Source: Pseudolabrys sp. (GTDB lineage Bacteria > Pseudomonadota > Alphaproteobacteria > Rhizobiales > Xanthobacteraceae). From it: a stretch of 48,891 nucleotides of DNA. The translations under genes and the position numbers were made by a program. The notes below the pieces were generated by a model that made no database searches, had not been told where the DNA came from, and worked only from the letters and a program-made list of their open reading frames with translations. Positions 1 to 8,757 of this stretch are shown here, in pieces (the stretch's first letter is position 1; each line of letters starts with the position of its first letter). Location: NCBI GenBank assembly GCA_022843325.1, contig JALHNV010000018.1:1-48891 (forward strand), in the 5' to 3' direction.

Positions 1-686
1 TGCGTGCCCGAGGTGACATTGCGCGGCGGCGATTGCGGCGCGGCCGGCATCGGAGCGGCCGAGGCATTGGCCGCCAGCGTCGACAGATCGAGCGGCGCGC
101 CGGCGTCGCGTCCACCGGGCGCACCGACCGGCGGTTCGTTGGCGCCGGGCTCGGGCGCGGCGATCGAGGCCACGTTGCCAAGGGTGCGCGGCGCGCCGGG
201 CGCATCGGGATTCTGCGACGGATCGAACAGGTCGCCGCGGCGACCGGTGGCTGGCGGTGACTGCGGCGGCGCATTCGGAGATGCGGCCGGCTGCGGCGCG
301 CGCGCCGGCGGACTGGCGGCGCCACCGCGTGCGCCGAGTTGCTGGAAGCGGTACTCGTTGTCGTCCTGCATCCGCTTGAGCTGCGTCTCAAGCTGCTGGT
401 TACGGAACTGCAATTGCTCGATCGTGCCCGTGAGTTGACGCAGCGCGTTCTCGAGCCGGTCGAGCCGCACCGTCAGGGCGCCGGGATCGGCGTAATCGGC
501 CTGCGCCTGCTGACCACGCGGCGCCTGCTGCTGGCCGCCGCGCGGTTCGCCGCGGCTGAAAAGGTCGTCGAGGAAATTGCCCTGCTGCTGTTGTTGCGCC
601 TGCGCAGGCGCCCACAGCACGGCTGTCGCGAGCAGCGCCGCGGCCAACGTCAAACCAGGGGCTTTGCGGGATTTGTTTTCTGTCAT
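1..686 (-). CDS. cpoB: Tol-Pal system coordinator CpoB/YbgF, 5' part
   Basis: Periplasmic partner of the Tol-Pal machine that helps coordinate outer-membrane constriction with peptidoglycan synthesis. About 228 codons are visible and the gene continues off the left edge. A signal peptide of about 30 residues ends in APAQAQ. It is followed by a Gln-rich patch, then a coiled-coil segment around residues 65-105 rich in L/Q/E/R (DRLENALRQL and later LETQLKRMQD), then a long Pro/Ala/Gly linker. The TPR domain expected at the C-terminus must lie outside the window. The start is ATG at 686-684. An RND efflux operon separates it from pal. The name rests on the signal peptide/coiled coil/linker layout plus the tol-pal context. 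Confidence 0.82.
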   Translation of the reverse strand, partial: MTENKSRKAPGLTLAAALLATAVLWAPAQAQQQQQGNFLDDLFSRGEPRGGQQQAPRGQQAQADYADPGALTVRLDRLENALRQLTGTIEQLQFRNQQLETQLKRMQDDNEYRFQQLGARGGAASPPARAPQPAASPNAPPQSPPATGRRGDLFDPSQNPDAPGAPRTLGNVASIAAPEPGANEPPVGAPGGRDAGAPLDLSTLAANASAAPMPAAPQSPPRNVTSGT

Positions 687-767
687 CGGCTCATTCGTCG
701 GCCAATCGGCCGTGATCGGGCCCGTCCTGTACCATAGACCTTGGCGTGCGACCATAATGTGGCGCGC

Positions 768-3700
768 CTATGGCGCCCCCGCCGCGGCCCGGCGCTTACC
801 GCGATTCGCCAGCCACTCTTCGAAGCGCTGCACGAGGACGAAGAACGAGGGCACGAACAGCACCGCCAGACAGGTCGAGGCGATCATGCCGGTAAACACC
901 GTGATGCCGATCGAAGCGCGCGCATTGGCGCCGGCGCCGGTCGCCAGCACCAGCGGCAGCACGCCGAGGATGAAGGCGAACGACGTCATCAGAATCGGCC
1001 GGAAGCGGGCGCGCGCCGCCTCCACCGCGGCCTCCACGATCGGCCGGCCTTCATCGCGCAATTCGCGCGCGAACTCGACCACCAGAATCGCGTTTTTGGC
1101 CGACAGCGCAATCAGCAGCACGATGCCGATCTGGGTGTAAAGATTGTTGTCGATACCGAGCAGGCTCAAGGTTGCAACCGGACCGATCAGCGAAATCGGC
1201 ACGGCCAGAATTACCGACACAGGCCGGTACCAACTCTCGTACTGCCCCGCGAGCACCAGATAGACCAGCAGCAGCGCCATGCCGAACACGACGAACATCT
1301 GCCCGCCGACCAGCTTCTCCTGATACGACATGCCGGTCCATGCGAGGTTCACCCGCGGCGGGAAGGTGCGCTGCGCCGCCTCCTCCATCAGCGCCATGGT
1401 CTGCCCGGTTGAATAGCCCCGCGCCGGCATCGCGATCACGGTAGCGGACGGATAAAGATTATAGAGACTGATCAGCGCCGGCCCGGTCACAGGCGTGATG
1501 GTGACCAAGGTGCCGAGCGGAATCATCTGACCCGAGGCGTTGCGCACCGACAGGTTGGACACGTCCTCGGGTCGCAGGCGGAATTGCGAGTCGGCCTGGA
1601 CGAAGACCTGGAAAGTGCGGCCGAACTTGCTGAACTGGTTCACATAGGCCGAACCGAGATAACCACCCAGCGCGTTGAACACCTGATCGATGCTGACCTG
1701 CAGCGACTGCGCCTTCACCCGATCGACGTCGATGGTGTATTGCGGCACATCGGCGCGGAACGACGACAGCACAATCTGGATGCTCGACTGCGCGCCGGCA
1801 TTGGCGACGACGCTGTCCACAACGCTTTGCAGCTTCGGGAAATCGAAGCTGCCGTCGCGCATTTCGATCTGCATGGTGACGCCGGCGGCGTTGCCGATGC
1901 CCTGGATCGGCGGTGGCGGCAGCACCCGCACGATGCCCTCCTCGATCCCGCTCATGGCACGGTTGAGCGCGGTAAAGGTCGGCAGCAGGCCCTGCGCCTT
2001 GCCGCGCACGCTCCAGTCCTTGAGGATGATGTAGGCAACGCCGCCGGAGGCGAGCGTGGAATTGTTGTCCAGCGCCGACACGCCGGCGATGGTGATAACC
2101 TTGTCGACGCCGGGCGTCTTGTGCGCCAGTTCGCTGACGCGGTTGAGCACCTCTTGGGTGCGCGGCAACGACGCGCCGTCCGGCAACTGCACCGTCGCCA
2201 GCATGTAGCCCTGGTCCTCGATCGGGATGAAGCCTGTGGGGATGCGCGAGAATGCCCACAGCGTAACGGCGATGATCGCCAGCGCGGCGATGGTCATCAT
2301 CGCGGCATGGCCGACCAGCCGTCCCATCAGCCCGGCATAGCCGTTCTCGACCTTGGCGTAGAGCCGGTTGAAGCCGCGGAAGAAAAAGTTGCGCTTCTCG
2401 GGCGGCACCGATGGCCGCAGCCACAAAGCGCATTGCGCCGGCTTCAGTGTCACGGCGTTGACGGCGCTAATCAGCGCAGTCGCCGCGATCACCAGCGCGA
2501 ACTGTGCATACATCTGCCCGGTCAGGCCGGGCAGAAACGCCGCCGGCAGGAACACCGACAGCAGCACCAGCGTGATGCCGATGATCGGCCCGAGCAACAC
2601 GCGCATCGCCTCGATCGCCGCCTGCGGGCCGGTCATACCCTTGTCGATGTTGTGGGCGGCGCCTTCGACCACAATGATGGCGTCGTCGACGACAATTCCG
2701 ATGGCCAGCACGATGGCGAACAACGTGGCGAAGTTGACCGTGAAGCCCAGCGCCGCCATGGCGGCGAAGGCGCCGATGATGGTCACCGGCACCGTCGTCG
2801 CTGGCACCAGCATGGCGCGCCAGTCCTGCAGGAACACCAGGATGACGATGAGGACGAGCACCGCCGCCTCGATCAGAGTCTTATAGACCTCGTCAATCGA
2901 GGCCTTGACGAAGACCGTGGTGTCGAACGGGATGTCGTAGTGCAGTCCCGGCGGGAAGGCCGACGACAATTCCGCCATGCGTTTCTTGACCGCGGTCGCG
3001 ACGTTGAGTGCATTGGCGCCGGGCGCCAGAAACACGGCGACACCGGCCGACGGCTTGCCGTCGAGCGTAAATATCTGCCCGTAGGTCTGCCCCCCGAGTT
3101 CGACGGTGCCGATGTCGCGGACCCGCGTGATCTCGCCGGCGGGGCCGGTCTTGACGATAACGTTGGCGAACTGGACCGGATCGTCGAGCCGGCCGGCAAC
3201 GTTCAGCGTGTACTGGAACGGCACCGTATCGGGGGCCGGCGGCGCGCCGATCTGCCCCGCCGTCACCTGGCTGTTCTGCTGTTGCAACGCACCGATGACG
3301 TCCTGCACGTTCAACCCGCGCGCCTTCATCTTCTCCGGATCGAGCCAGACCCGCATCGCATACTGGCCGGCGCCGAACACCGCGACGTTGCCGACGCCCG
3401 GCACGCGCGACAGTTCGTCCTTGAGGGAGATGGTCGCGTAGTTCGACAGATAAAGGCTGTCGAAGCGCGGGTCGGATGCGGTCAGCGACGCGATCTGCAG
3501 GATCGAGGTCGACTTCTTCTGCACCACCACGCCCTGCGCCTGTACCGACTGCGGCAGAGACGACAGCACGGTCGAGACCCGGTTCTGCACCAGCACTTGC
3601 GCGAAGTTAAGGTCGGTGCCGATCTCGAAGGTAACGGTCAGGTTATAAGAGCCGTCGGCGGCGGCGTAGGACTGCATGTAGATCATGCCCTCGACGCCGT

Positions 3701-3911
3701 TGACCTGCTGCTCGATCGGCAGCGCCACGGTGTCGATGACCGTGCGGGCGCTGGCGCCCGGATAGCGCGTCGTCACCTGCACGGTCGGCGGCACCACGTC
3801 GGGATATTGCGCCACCGGCAGCCGCAGCAGCGACACCGCGCCGATCACGACGATCAGGATCGCGATGACGTTGGCGAGGACCGGCCGCTCGATGAAGAAT
3901 TTGGAGATCAT
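768..3911 (-). CDS. RND multidrug efflux transporter, AcrB/MexB (HAE1) family
   Basis: Inner-membrane proton-drug antiporter subunit of a tripartite efflux pump. 1047 residues, the family's normal length. It begins MISKFFIERPVLA, the classic RND N-terminus with the first membrane helix, and has the YPGAS element near residue 50. The proton-relay pair Asp409-Asp410 lies in the fourth membrane helix (GIVVDDAII), and two large periplasmic loops follow the usual duplicated layout. The ATG at 3911 is chosen because the upstream in-frame extension is arginine-rich, non-family sequence overlapping the adaptor gene. It lies 10 bp after the adaptor stop, so the two are an operon. No outer-membrane factor is visible nearby; an unlinked TolC-type protein is inferred. 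Confidence 0.95.
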   Translation of the reverse strand: MISKFFIERPVLANVIAILIVVIGAVSLLRLPVAQYPDVVPPTVQVTTRYPGASARTVIDTVALPIEQQVNGVEGMIYMQSYAAADGSYNLTVTFEIGTDLNFAQVLVQNRVSTVLSSLPQSVQAQGVVVQKKSTSILQIASLTASDPRFDSLYLSNYATISLKDELSRVPGVGNVAVFGAGQYAMRVWLDPEKMKARGLNVQDVIGALQQQNSQVTAGQIGAPPAPDTVPFQYTLNVAGRLDDPVQFANVIVKTGPAGEITRVRDIGTVELGGQTYGQIFTLDGKPSAGVAVFLAPGANALNVATAVKKRMAELSSAFPPGLHYDIPFDTTVFVKASIDEVYKTLIEAAVLVLIVILVFLQDWRAMLVPATTVPVTIIGAFAAMAALGFTVNFATLFAIVLAIGIVVDDAIIVVEGAAHNIDKGMTGPQAAIEAMRVLLGPIIGITLVLLSVFLPAAFLPGLTGQMYAQFALVIAATALISAVNAVTLKPAQCALWLRPSVPPEKRNFFFRGFNRLYAKVENGYAGLMGRLVGHAAMMTIAALAIIAVTLWAFSRIPTGFIPIEDQGYMLATVQLPDGASLPRTQEVLNRVSELAHKTPGVDKVITIAGVSALDNNSTLASGGVAYIILKDWSVRGKAQGLLPTFTALNRAMSGIEEGIVRVLPPPPIQGIGNAAGVTMQIEMRDGSFDFPKLQSVVDSVVANAGAQSSIQIVLSSFRADVPQYTIDVDRVKAQSLQVSIDQVFNALGGYLGSAYVNQFSKFGRTFQVFVQADSQFRLRPEDVSNLSVRNASGQMIPLGTLVTITPVTGPALISLYNLYPSATVIAMPARGYSTGQTMALMEEAAQRTFPPRVNLAWTGMSYQEKLVGGQMFVVFGMALLLVYLVLAGQYESWYRPVSVILAVPISLIGPVATLSLLGIDNNLYTQIGIVLLIALSAKNAILVVEFARELRDEGRPIVEAAVEAARARFRPILMTSFAFILGVLPLVLATGAGANARASIGITVFTGMIASTCLAVLFVPSFFVLVQRFEEWLANRGKRRAAAGAP

Positions 3912-3921
3912 CGATCCCTGC

Positions 3922-5070
3922 TCACTTCGCCGCCGGCGCCGCGGGTGCGGTCTGCGGATCGACCTTCTGGCCCGGCACCGCCCGCAGCAGACCGCTGACG
4001 ATGACACGGTCGTCGGCGGCGAGCCCTTTCTCGATCACCTGCAACGCGCCTTCGCGCTGTCCGATTTCGACCGTGCGCTGCTCGACCACATTGTCCTTGT
4101 TGACCACGAGGACGTACCGCCCGCTTTGGTCGGCGCCGAGCGCAACGGTGGGCACCAGCAAGGCACCGGCTTGCTCGCCGAGCGGCATCCGCACCCGCAC
4201 GAAATAGCCGGGCAGCAGTACCGCATCGGGATTGTCGAGGATCGCGCGCACCGCCAGCGTGCCGGTCGAGGCATCGACCGTCGGCGACCGGTAATTGAGC
4301 GTGCCCTTGTGCGGGTAGCCCGATTCGGTTTGCAGCCCGACTTCGACCGGTACCTTGTCGAGATCGGCCGGAGTCAGGCCGCGCCGCCTGACCTCGGCGC
4401 GGATGCGCAGCACCTCCTGTTCGTTGATGCTGAAATTCACGTAGATCGGGGCGATCTGAACGATGGTGGCCAGCACCGTCGGTGAACCCGAACCGCCGAC
4501 ATAGTCGCCGACCGAGACCTTGCGCGCCGTAACGCTGCCATCAAACGGTGCTTCGACGCGCGTGTAGCCGAAATTGATGGCGGCAAGCCGGGTGTTGATT
4601 TCGGCCTGCTTGAGGTTGGCCTGGGCGTTGTCGCGACTGGCGGTGGCGTTGTCGAGCGCGGCTTTCGAGGCGGAGCCGCGCGCGGCCAGCTCCGACTGCC
4701 GCTGGAAGTCGCCCTCGGTCTGCACCACCGTCGCCCTGGCGCTGTCCTGCGCGGCCTCGGACTGCTTGAGCTTGAGTTCGTAAGATTCCGGCTCGATGGT
4801 GAAGAGCACTGCGCCCTTCTTGACCTGCTCGCCGTCCTTGTAGCCGATCGACTGAACGAAGCCGGATACCCGCGCCACCAGATTGGCGGTGTTGACGGCC
4901 GCCGTATTGCCAGTGGATTCCAGATAGCGCGTGATGGTGCGCTGGACCGGCGGCGCCACGGTCACCGACGGCGGCGGCGGCGGTACGTAGGTATTGCTCT
5001 CACCGCAGCCGGCGAGCAGTCCGAGCCCGAGCAGCAACGCTGTTGTCGATCGATAAGAATATCCGAACAT
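3922..5070 (-). CDS. RND efflux periplasmic adaptor lipoprotein, AcrA/MexA family
   Basis: Membrane-fusion protein that bridges the RND pump to an outer-membrane channel. 382 residues from ATG at 5070, which is preceded by a GAGGGG ribosome site. It begins with a lipoprotein signal whose lipobox LLAGC puts the lipidated Cys at residue 22. Then follow a barrel-sandwich hybrid (SGFVQSIGYKDGEQVKKG), a coiled-coil hairpin rich in Q/A/E, and beta-barrel sequence (YVNFSINEQEVL). A longer in-frame start at 5124 is disfavoured because it would bury the signal peptide. Two inverted repeats lie just upstream. It is first gene of a two-gene operon with the transporter, placed between pal and cpoB. Confidence 0.93.
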   Translation of the reverse strand: MFGYSYRSTTALLLGLGLLAGCGESNTYVPPPPPSVTVAPPVQRTITRYLESTGNTAAVNTANLVARVSGFVQSIGYKDGEQVKKGAVLFTIEPESYELKLKQSEAAQDSARATVVQTEGDFQRQSELAARGSASKAALDNATASRDNAQANLKQAEINTRLAAINFGYTRVEAPFDGSVTARKVSVGDYVGGSGSPTVLATIVQIAPIYVNFSINEQEVLRIRAEVRRRGLTPADLDKVPVEVGLQTESGYPHKGTLNYRSPTVDASTGTLAVRAILDNPDAVLLPGYFVRVRMPLGEQAGALLVPTVALGADQSGRYVLVVNKDNVVEQRTVEIGQREGALQVIEKGLAADDRVIVSGLLRAVPGQKVDPQTAPAAPAAK

Positions 5071-5099
5071 CCCGCCGCCCCTCGCGACTGCGGGTGACC

Positions 5100-5122
5100 G
5101 GCGATCGACGATCGTGATCGCC
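5100..5122. promoter_or_regulatory. Inverted repeat upstream of acrA-type gene
   Basis: GGCGATC (5100-5106) and GATCGCC (5116-5122) are perfect 7-bp arms around a 9-bp spacer that itself holds the palindrome ACGATCGT. It lies 30-52 bp before the adaptor start codon, where a repressor of an efflux operon could bind. No regulator gene is adjacent, so the function is inference. Confidence 0.3.
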
Positions 5123-5146
5123 ACAGATCCGGCCGCCCCCCGGAGC

Positions 5147-5165
5147 CTATCCTAGCATCGGATAG
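5147..5165. promoter_or_regulatory. Second inverted repeat upstream of acrA-type gene
   Basis: CTATCC (5147-5152) and GGATAG (5160-5165) form 6-bp arms with a 7-bp spacer, about 77-95 bp before the adaptor start and after the pal terminator. It has the size of a TetR or MarR operator, but the sequence alone does not show that it is used. Confidence 0.3.
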
Positions 5166-5195
5166 CGGCCTTGGGCGGCGGCCCAGGCGCTATCG

Positions 5196-5228
5196 ACAAA
5201 AAATAGACGGCGCCCACCGGGCGCCGCC
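5196..5228 (-). terminator. Rho-independent terminator after pal
   Basis: On the minus strand a GC stem (GGCGCCC at 5225-5219 pairing with GGGCGCC at 5215-5209, 3-base loop) is followed by a run of six T at 5203-5198. It lies 27 bp after the pal stop and separates the tol-pal transcript from the efflux operon downstream. Confidence 0.8.
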
Positions 5229-5254
5229 TGTATTCCTATTTCGGCAGCAGAGGG

Positions 5255-5758
5255 TCAGGAGCCGGCGTTGATCACCGTCACCGCGCGGCGGTTCTGCGAC
5301 CAGCAGGAGATGTCGTTACACACCGCTACCGGGCGCTCCTTGCCGTAGGAAATCGTCCGCATGCGGTTGGCCTGGATGCCGCGCGAGATCAGGAAGTCGC
5401 GAACGCTCTGGGCCCGGCGCGCGCCGAGCGCGATGTTGTATTCGCGGGTACCGCGCTCGTCGGCATGGCCTTCGATCGTGAAGGTGTACTGGGCGTAGGT
5501 GGTCAGCCACTGCGCCTGCTTGTCCAGCACGCCCTGGGCCTGCGCCGTCAGATCGGTCTGGTCAGTTTCAAAGAACACGCGGTCACCGACATTGACCACG
5601 AAATCCTGCTGGCTGCCAGGCGTCGCCGCGCCGGCCGCCGATCCCTGCATGCCGTCGGCACCGGTGGGGTTCTGGCTGGCGCAGGCCGAGATCGCCAGGG
5701 CCGCGGCCAACAGCACCGCGACCCGCGCGCCGCGCATCATCTGTGTCACATCAAGCAT
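5255..5758 (-). CDS. pal: Peptidoglycan-associated lipoprotein Pal
   Basis: Outer-membrane lipoprotein that binds diaminopimelate in peptidoglycan and links it to the Tol complex through TolB. 167 residues. A signal peptide with lipobox ISAC lipidates Cys26, a short linker follows, and an OmpA-like domain occupies about residues 55-165 with the motif GHADERGTREYN and a conserved ARRAQSV helix. ATG at 5758 has GGAG eight bases upstream. It is the last tol-pal gene before a strong terminator. A 217-bp gap containing a perfect palindrome separates it from tolB, so it may also have its own promoter. Confidence 0.97.
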   Translation of the reverse strand: MLDVTQMMRGARVAVLLAAALAISACASQNPTGADGMQGSAAGAATPGSQQDFVVNVGDRVFFETDQTDLTAQAQGVLDKQAQWLTTYAQYTFTIEGHADERGTREYNIALGARRAQSVRDFLISRGIQANRMRTISYGKERPVAVCNDISCWSQNRRAVTVINAGS

Positions 5759-5858
5759 TCCGGTTACTCCATTGCGCTTACAGACCGGATAAATTTTCCG
5801 GGCGCTGGCTTCCGCGCCATTCGTCCGATCTGATAACAGGGCCTTCGTTAAGCGAACC

Positions 5859-5878
5859 TTCCATCAACCTTGATGGAA
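5859..5878. promoter_or_regulatory. Perfect 9-bp-arm palindrome in the tolB-pal gap
   Basis: TTCCATCAA (5859-5867) and TTGATGGAA (5870-5878) are exact inverted arms separated by CC. The element sits in a 217-bp space, about 100 bp before the pal start and about 100 bp after the tolB stop. It could be an operator for a pal-specific promoter or an RNA hairpin that sets relative tolB and pal levels. A second, weaker hairpin (ACCCGC/GCGGGT arms, 5918-5943) lies closer to tolB. Confidence 0.4.
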
Positions 5879-5975
5879 CCTTGCACACCGCCCTTAAAAC
5901 TGTCCGAACCCTCTAAACCCGCCCTTATGGTTAAGAGCGGGTGAATAAGGCGCTGTGGTGTCCGCCGCGGGCGTC

Positions 5976-7337
5976 CTAGGACAACAGCGGCGACCAGGCG
6001 GGATCCGAGGCAAAACTCGGCGTCGGGACCCGCAATTCGTTGCGCCCGGTGACATCGATCGTGTGCAGGCTCGGTCCGCCACCGGCGTCGCGGAAGAACA
6101 TCAGCACGCGGCCGTTCGGCGCGAAGGTTGGGCCTTCATTGTGGAAGCCCGACGTCAGCATGCGCTCGCCGGAGCCGTCCGGCTTGAGAATGCCAATCGA
6201 GAACTGCCCGCGCATTTGACCGGTGAAGGCAATGTAATCGCCACGCGGCGACCAGACCGGCGTCGAGCGGTTGCCCTCGCCGAAGCTGATGCGCTGCGCC
6301 GGTCCGCCGGTCGCCGGCATAACGTAAATCTGCTGCGAGCCGCCGCGATCGCTTTCGAAACAGATGCTCTTGCCGTCCGGCGAATAGCACGGCGCGGTGT
6401 CGATCGCCGGCGTGTCGGTCAGCCGTGTGGTCGACTTCGAGCGCAGGTCCATCACGAACAGATTGGCGTTGCCGCCCTGCTGCAGGCTGAGGATGACGCG
6501 CTGGCCGTCCGGCGAGAACCGTGGCGCGAAGCTCATGCCGGGGAAATTGCCGACGATCTCGCGCTGGCCGGTCTCGATGTTGAGCAGGTAGACGCGCGGA
6601 TCGGCCTGTCCATAGGACATATAGGTGATCTCTTGCGTCGAGGGATTGAACCGAGGCGTCAGCACCAGGTCGTCGCCACGCGTCAGATAGCGCACGCCGG
6701 CGCCGTCCTGATCCATGATGGCGAGCCGCTTGACGCGGCGGTCCTTCGGCCCGGTTTCATCGACAAAGACGATACGGCTGTCGAAATAGCCCTTGTCTCC
6801 GGTGAGCGTCTGGTAGATCGCATCGGAGATGATGTGGGCGATGCGCCGCCAGTTGTCGGCGGTGGTAAAATACTGTTTGCCGTCGAGCTGCTGGCCGGCG
6901 AACACGTCCCACAGCCGGAATTCGGCCTTCAGCCGTCCGTCGGGCTGCCGCGTGATGCGGCCGGTCACCAGCGCCTGCGCATTGATGACGCGCCAGTCGG
7001 GAAAGCGCGGCACCGCATCCGAATTGGTGATCTTTTCGGTGAAGGCGGCCGGGTTGATCGGCGCGAACAGACCGCTGCGCTGCAGGTTGTTGCTGATGAC
7101 GGCGGTGACGTTGCGCGCGACTTCGGTCTCGGACGGCGCGCCGCCGAGGAAGTCCGGCAGCGCGATCGGCATCGGCTGCACGTTGCCCTGGGTGATGTCG
7201 ATGCGCAGCACGCCATGCGCGGGCGAACCCGCGAGTGCAGCGATCGCGCCGGCACCGGCGCCGGCCAGAAGGCGGCGGCGGTCCAGTTGAGGTCCGCGGA
7301 AAAATGCGGGAGCAGGTTGAATAAGCTTTTGATTCAT
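5976..7337 (-). CDS. tolB: Tol-Pal system beta-propeller protein TolB
   Basis: Periplasmic beta-propeller that connects Pal with inner-membrane TolA. 453 residues. The N-terminal alpha/beta domain (about 45-170) precedes WD40-like repeats with recurrent SPDG signatures (for example FSPDGQRVI and YSPDGKSIC). The signal peptide holds three consecutive arginines followed by LLAGAGAG (residues 20-30), ending near SPAHG, which looks like a twin-arginine export signal. It lies 38 bp after tolA in the tol operon. Confidence 0.96.
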   Translation of the reverse strand: MNQKLIQPAPAFFRGPQLDRRRLLAGAGAGAIAALAGSPAHGVLRIDITQGNVQPMPIALPDFLGGAPSETEVARNVTAVISNNLQRSGLFAPINPAAFTEKITNSDAVPRFPDWRVINAQALVTGRITRQPDGRLKAEFRLWDVFAGQQLDGKQYFTTADNWRRIAHIISDAIYQTLTGDKGYFDSRIVFVDETGPKDRRVKRLAIMDQDGAGVRYLTRGDDLVLTPRFNPSTQEITYMSYGQADPRVYLLNIETGQREIVGNFPGMSFAPRFSPDGQRVILSLQQGGNANLFVMDLRSKSTTRLTDTPAIDTAPCYSPDGKSICFESDRGGSQQIYVMPATGGPAQRISFGEGNRSTPVWSPRGDYIAFTGQMRGQFSIGILKPDGSGERMLTSGFHNEGPTFAPNGRVLMFFRDAGGGPSLHTIDVTGRNELRVPTPSFASDPAWSPLLS

Positions 7338-7375
7338 TGCGGTGGCTTTGAATGCCTTTGCTGTGAGCGGTCGGT

Positions 7376-8242
7376 TCAGCCCCGGAACATGTCCCTGGGA
7401 TCGAATGTCACTTCGATGTCTTTCCAGTTGTCGTAGTGTTCGGGCTTGAGCATGTCGAACGGTTGGCCGCGGAACACGGCGCGAACCGCGCTGTCACGGG
7501 CAGAATTATAGACTTGCGAATTACCGCTGGTGAGGACCTGCGGCGGCGCACTGAGTTTGCCGTCGCGGCCAAGCCGGATGCGCACACGGACGATGAACTC
7601 GTCCGGGTTCTGAATACCCACCGGGGGATTCCACAGCGCCATCAGCCGCGCCCGCAATGCGTCGATCTCCGATTGCGACAGCCGCGCGGAATTACCGGTG
7701 GAGGCGCCGAGCGACGGCGCCGAATTGAGTTCGGCGCCGGCCGCGGCCTGGCGTGTCGGCTCGCGCTTGTCGAGCAGCGCGGCGATCTTGTCGGCATCGA
7801 ATTTCGGCTGCGGCTTCTGCTGCGGCGGTGGCGGTTTCTTCGGCGGCAGCGGTTGCGGCTCGGCCTTGGCCTCCTGCGGCGGCGGGTCGGGCTGCTTGTC
7901 GATCTTCTGGGCGATCTGATCGGGCTTCTGCTGCGGCGGCGGCGGCTCGGGCGGCTTTTCGGCCGCCTGCTCGACCACCTTCTTCTTCTCTTCGACCTTC
8001 GGCTTGACCGGTTCGACCTTGGGCTCCGCGATCTTCTCGACCAGGGGCTTGGGCGTCTCGAGCTTCGGCGCCTGCTTGGCGCCTTTCATCAGTTCGGAGA
8101 ACTGCTTGTCGTTGATCAGATCCACCGGCAGCGATTCCGCCGGCGTCACCTCGAACGGCTTGCCGTTGAATGACACCACGGCAAACAGCAACACGCCCGC
8201 ATGCAGGCCGGTCGATATCGCTGATGCCACTTTCATCTTCAT
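7376..8242 (-). CDS. tolA: Tol-Pal system inner-membrane protein TolA
   Basis: Energy-transducing protein of the Tol-Pal complex that reaches across the periplasm to TolB and Pal. 288 residues. One N-terminal membrane helix (residues 5-25), then a long Lys/Glu/Pro/Gln-rich arm (about 55-150), then a C-terminal TonB/TolA-like domain ([10 protein letters not shown] and VRIRLGRDG). The arm is proline-rich, unlike the alanine-rich helix of enteric TolA, which is common in alphaproteobacteria. The start overlaps the tolR stop as ATGA, implying translational coupling. Confidence 0.93.
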   Translation of the reverse strand: MKMKVASAISTGLHAGVLLFAVVSFNGKPFEVTPAESLPVDLINDKQFSELMKGAKQAPKLETPKPLVEKIAEPKVEPVKPKVEEKKKVVEQAAEKPPEPPPPQQKPDQIAQKIDKQPDPPPQEAKAEPQPLPPKKPPPPQQKPQPKFDADKIAALLDKREPTRQAAAGAELNSAPSLGASTGNSARLSQSEIDALRARLMALWNPPVGIQNPDEFIVRVRIRLGRDGKLSAPPQVLTSGNSQVYNSARDSAVRAVFRGQPFDMLKPEHYDNWKDIEVTFDPRDMFRG

Positions 8243-8694
8243 TTCGAGCCCTGCTCGAATTCGGTGACCAAGGCTACCCGACTGAAGCCGGCGCCGGAAA
8301 GCCGGCCCATGACCCGCATCATGGTGCCGTAATCAACTTTTCTGTCGCCGCGGACATAAATGCGCGCTTCGTTGCCGCCGCGGGCCTGCGCTACCGCCTG
8401 CAGCTTGACCACGAGATCTTCCGGGCCGATCTCGTCATTCTGCAGGAAAATCTGGCCTTTTTCGTTGACCGAAACCGTCAGCGGCTCCTTGTCCTGGTCG
8501 AGCGTCTTGGCTTGGCTCTGCGGCAGGTCGAGCGGCACGCCGACGGTCAGCAGCGGCGCCGACACCATGAAGATGATCAACAGCACGAGCATGACGTCCA
8601 CCATTGGGGTGACGTTGATCTCGCTCATCATGCCGCGGCGGCGATTACGTCGCTTTCGATTGCCGGCGGCCGGTGTTCCGGCATTCGCTCCCAT
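8239..8694 (-). CDS. tolR: Tol-Pal system protein TolR (ExbD family)
   Basis: Inner-membrane partner of TolQ in the proton channel that drives TolA. 151 residues. A basic N-terminus (RKRRNRRRG) leads into EINVTPMVDVMLVLLIIFMV, a single membrane helix whose Asp33 is the family's proton-carrying acid. The periplasmic domain contains IYVRGDRKVDYG. The gene lies 63 bp after tolQ and overlaps tolA by four bases. Confidence 0.96.
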   Translation of the reverse strand: MGANAGTPAAGNRKRRNRRRGMMSEINVTPMVDVMLVLLIIFMVSAPLLTVGVPLDLPQSQAKTLDQDKEPLTVSVNEKGQIFLQNDEIGPEDLVVKLQAVAQARGGNEARIYVRGDRKVDYGTMMRVMGRLSGAGFSRVALVTEFEQGSK

Positions 8695-8757
8695 ATTTAT
8701 CAGTCCCCGCGCCTGTTCGTGTCCGAAGACCGATTGCCATTCTTCGGAATCATGCGC

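Noticed and set aside
1584-3998. Long plus-strand reading frame opposite the RND transporter gene
   Set aside because: It is the antisense shadow of a high-GC gene; composition is Arg/His/Gln-rich with no domain, while the minus strand encodes a complete transporter.
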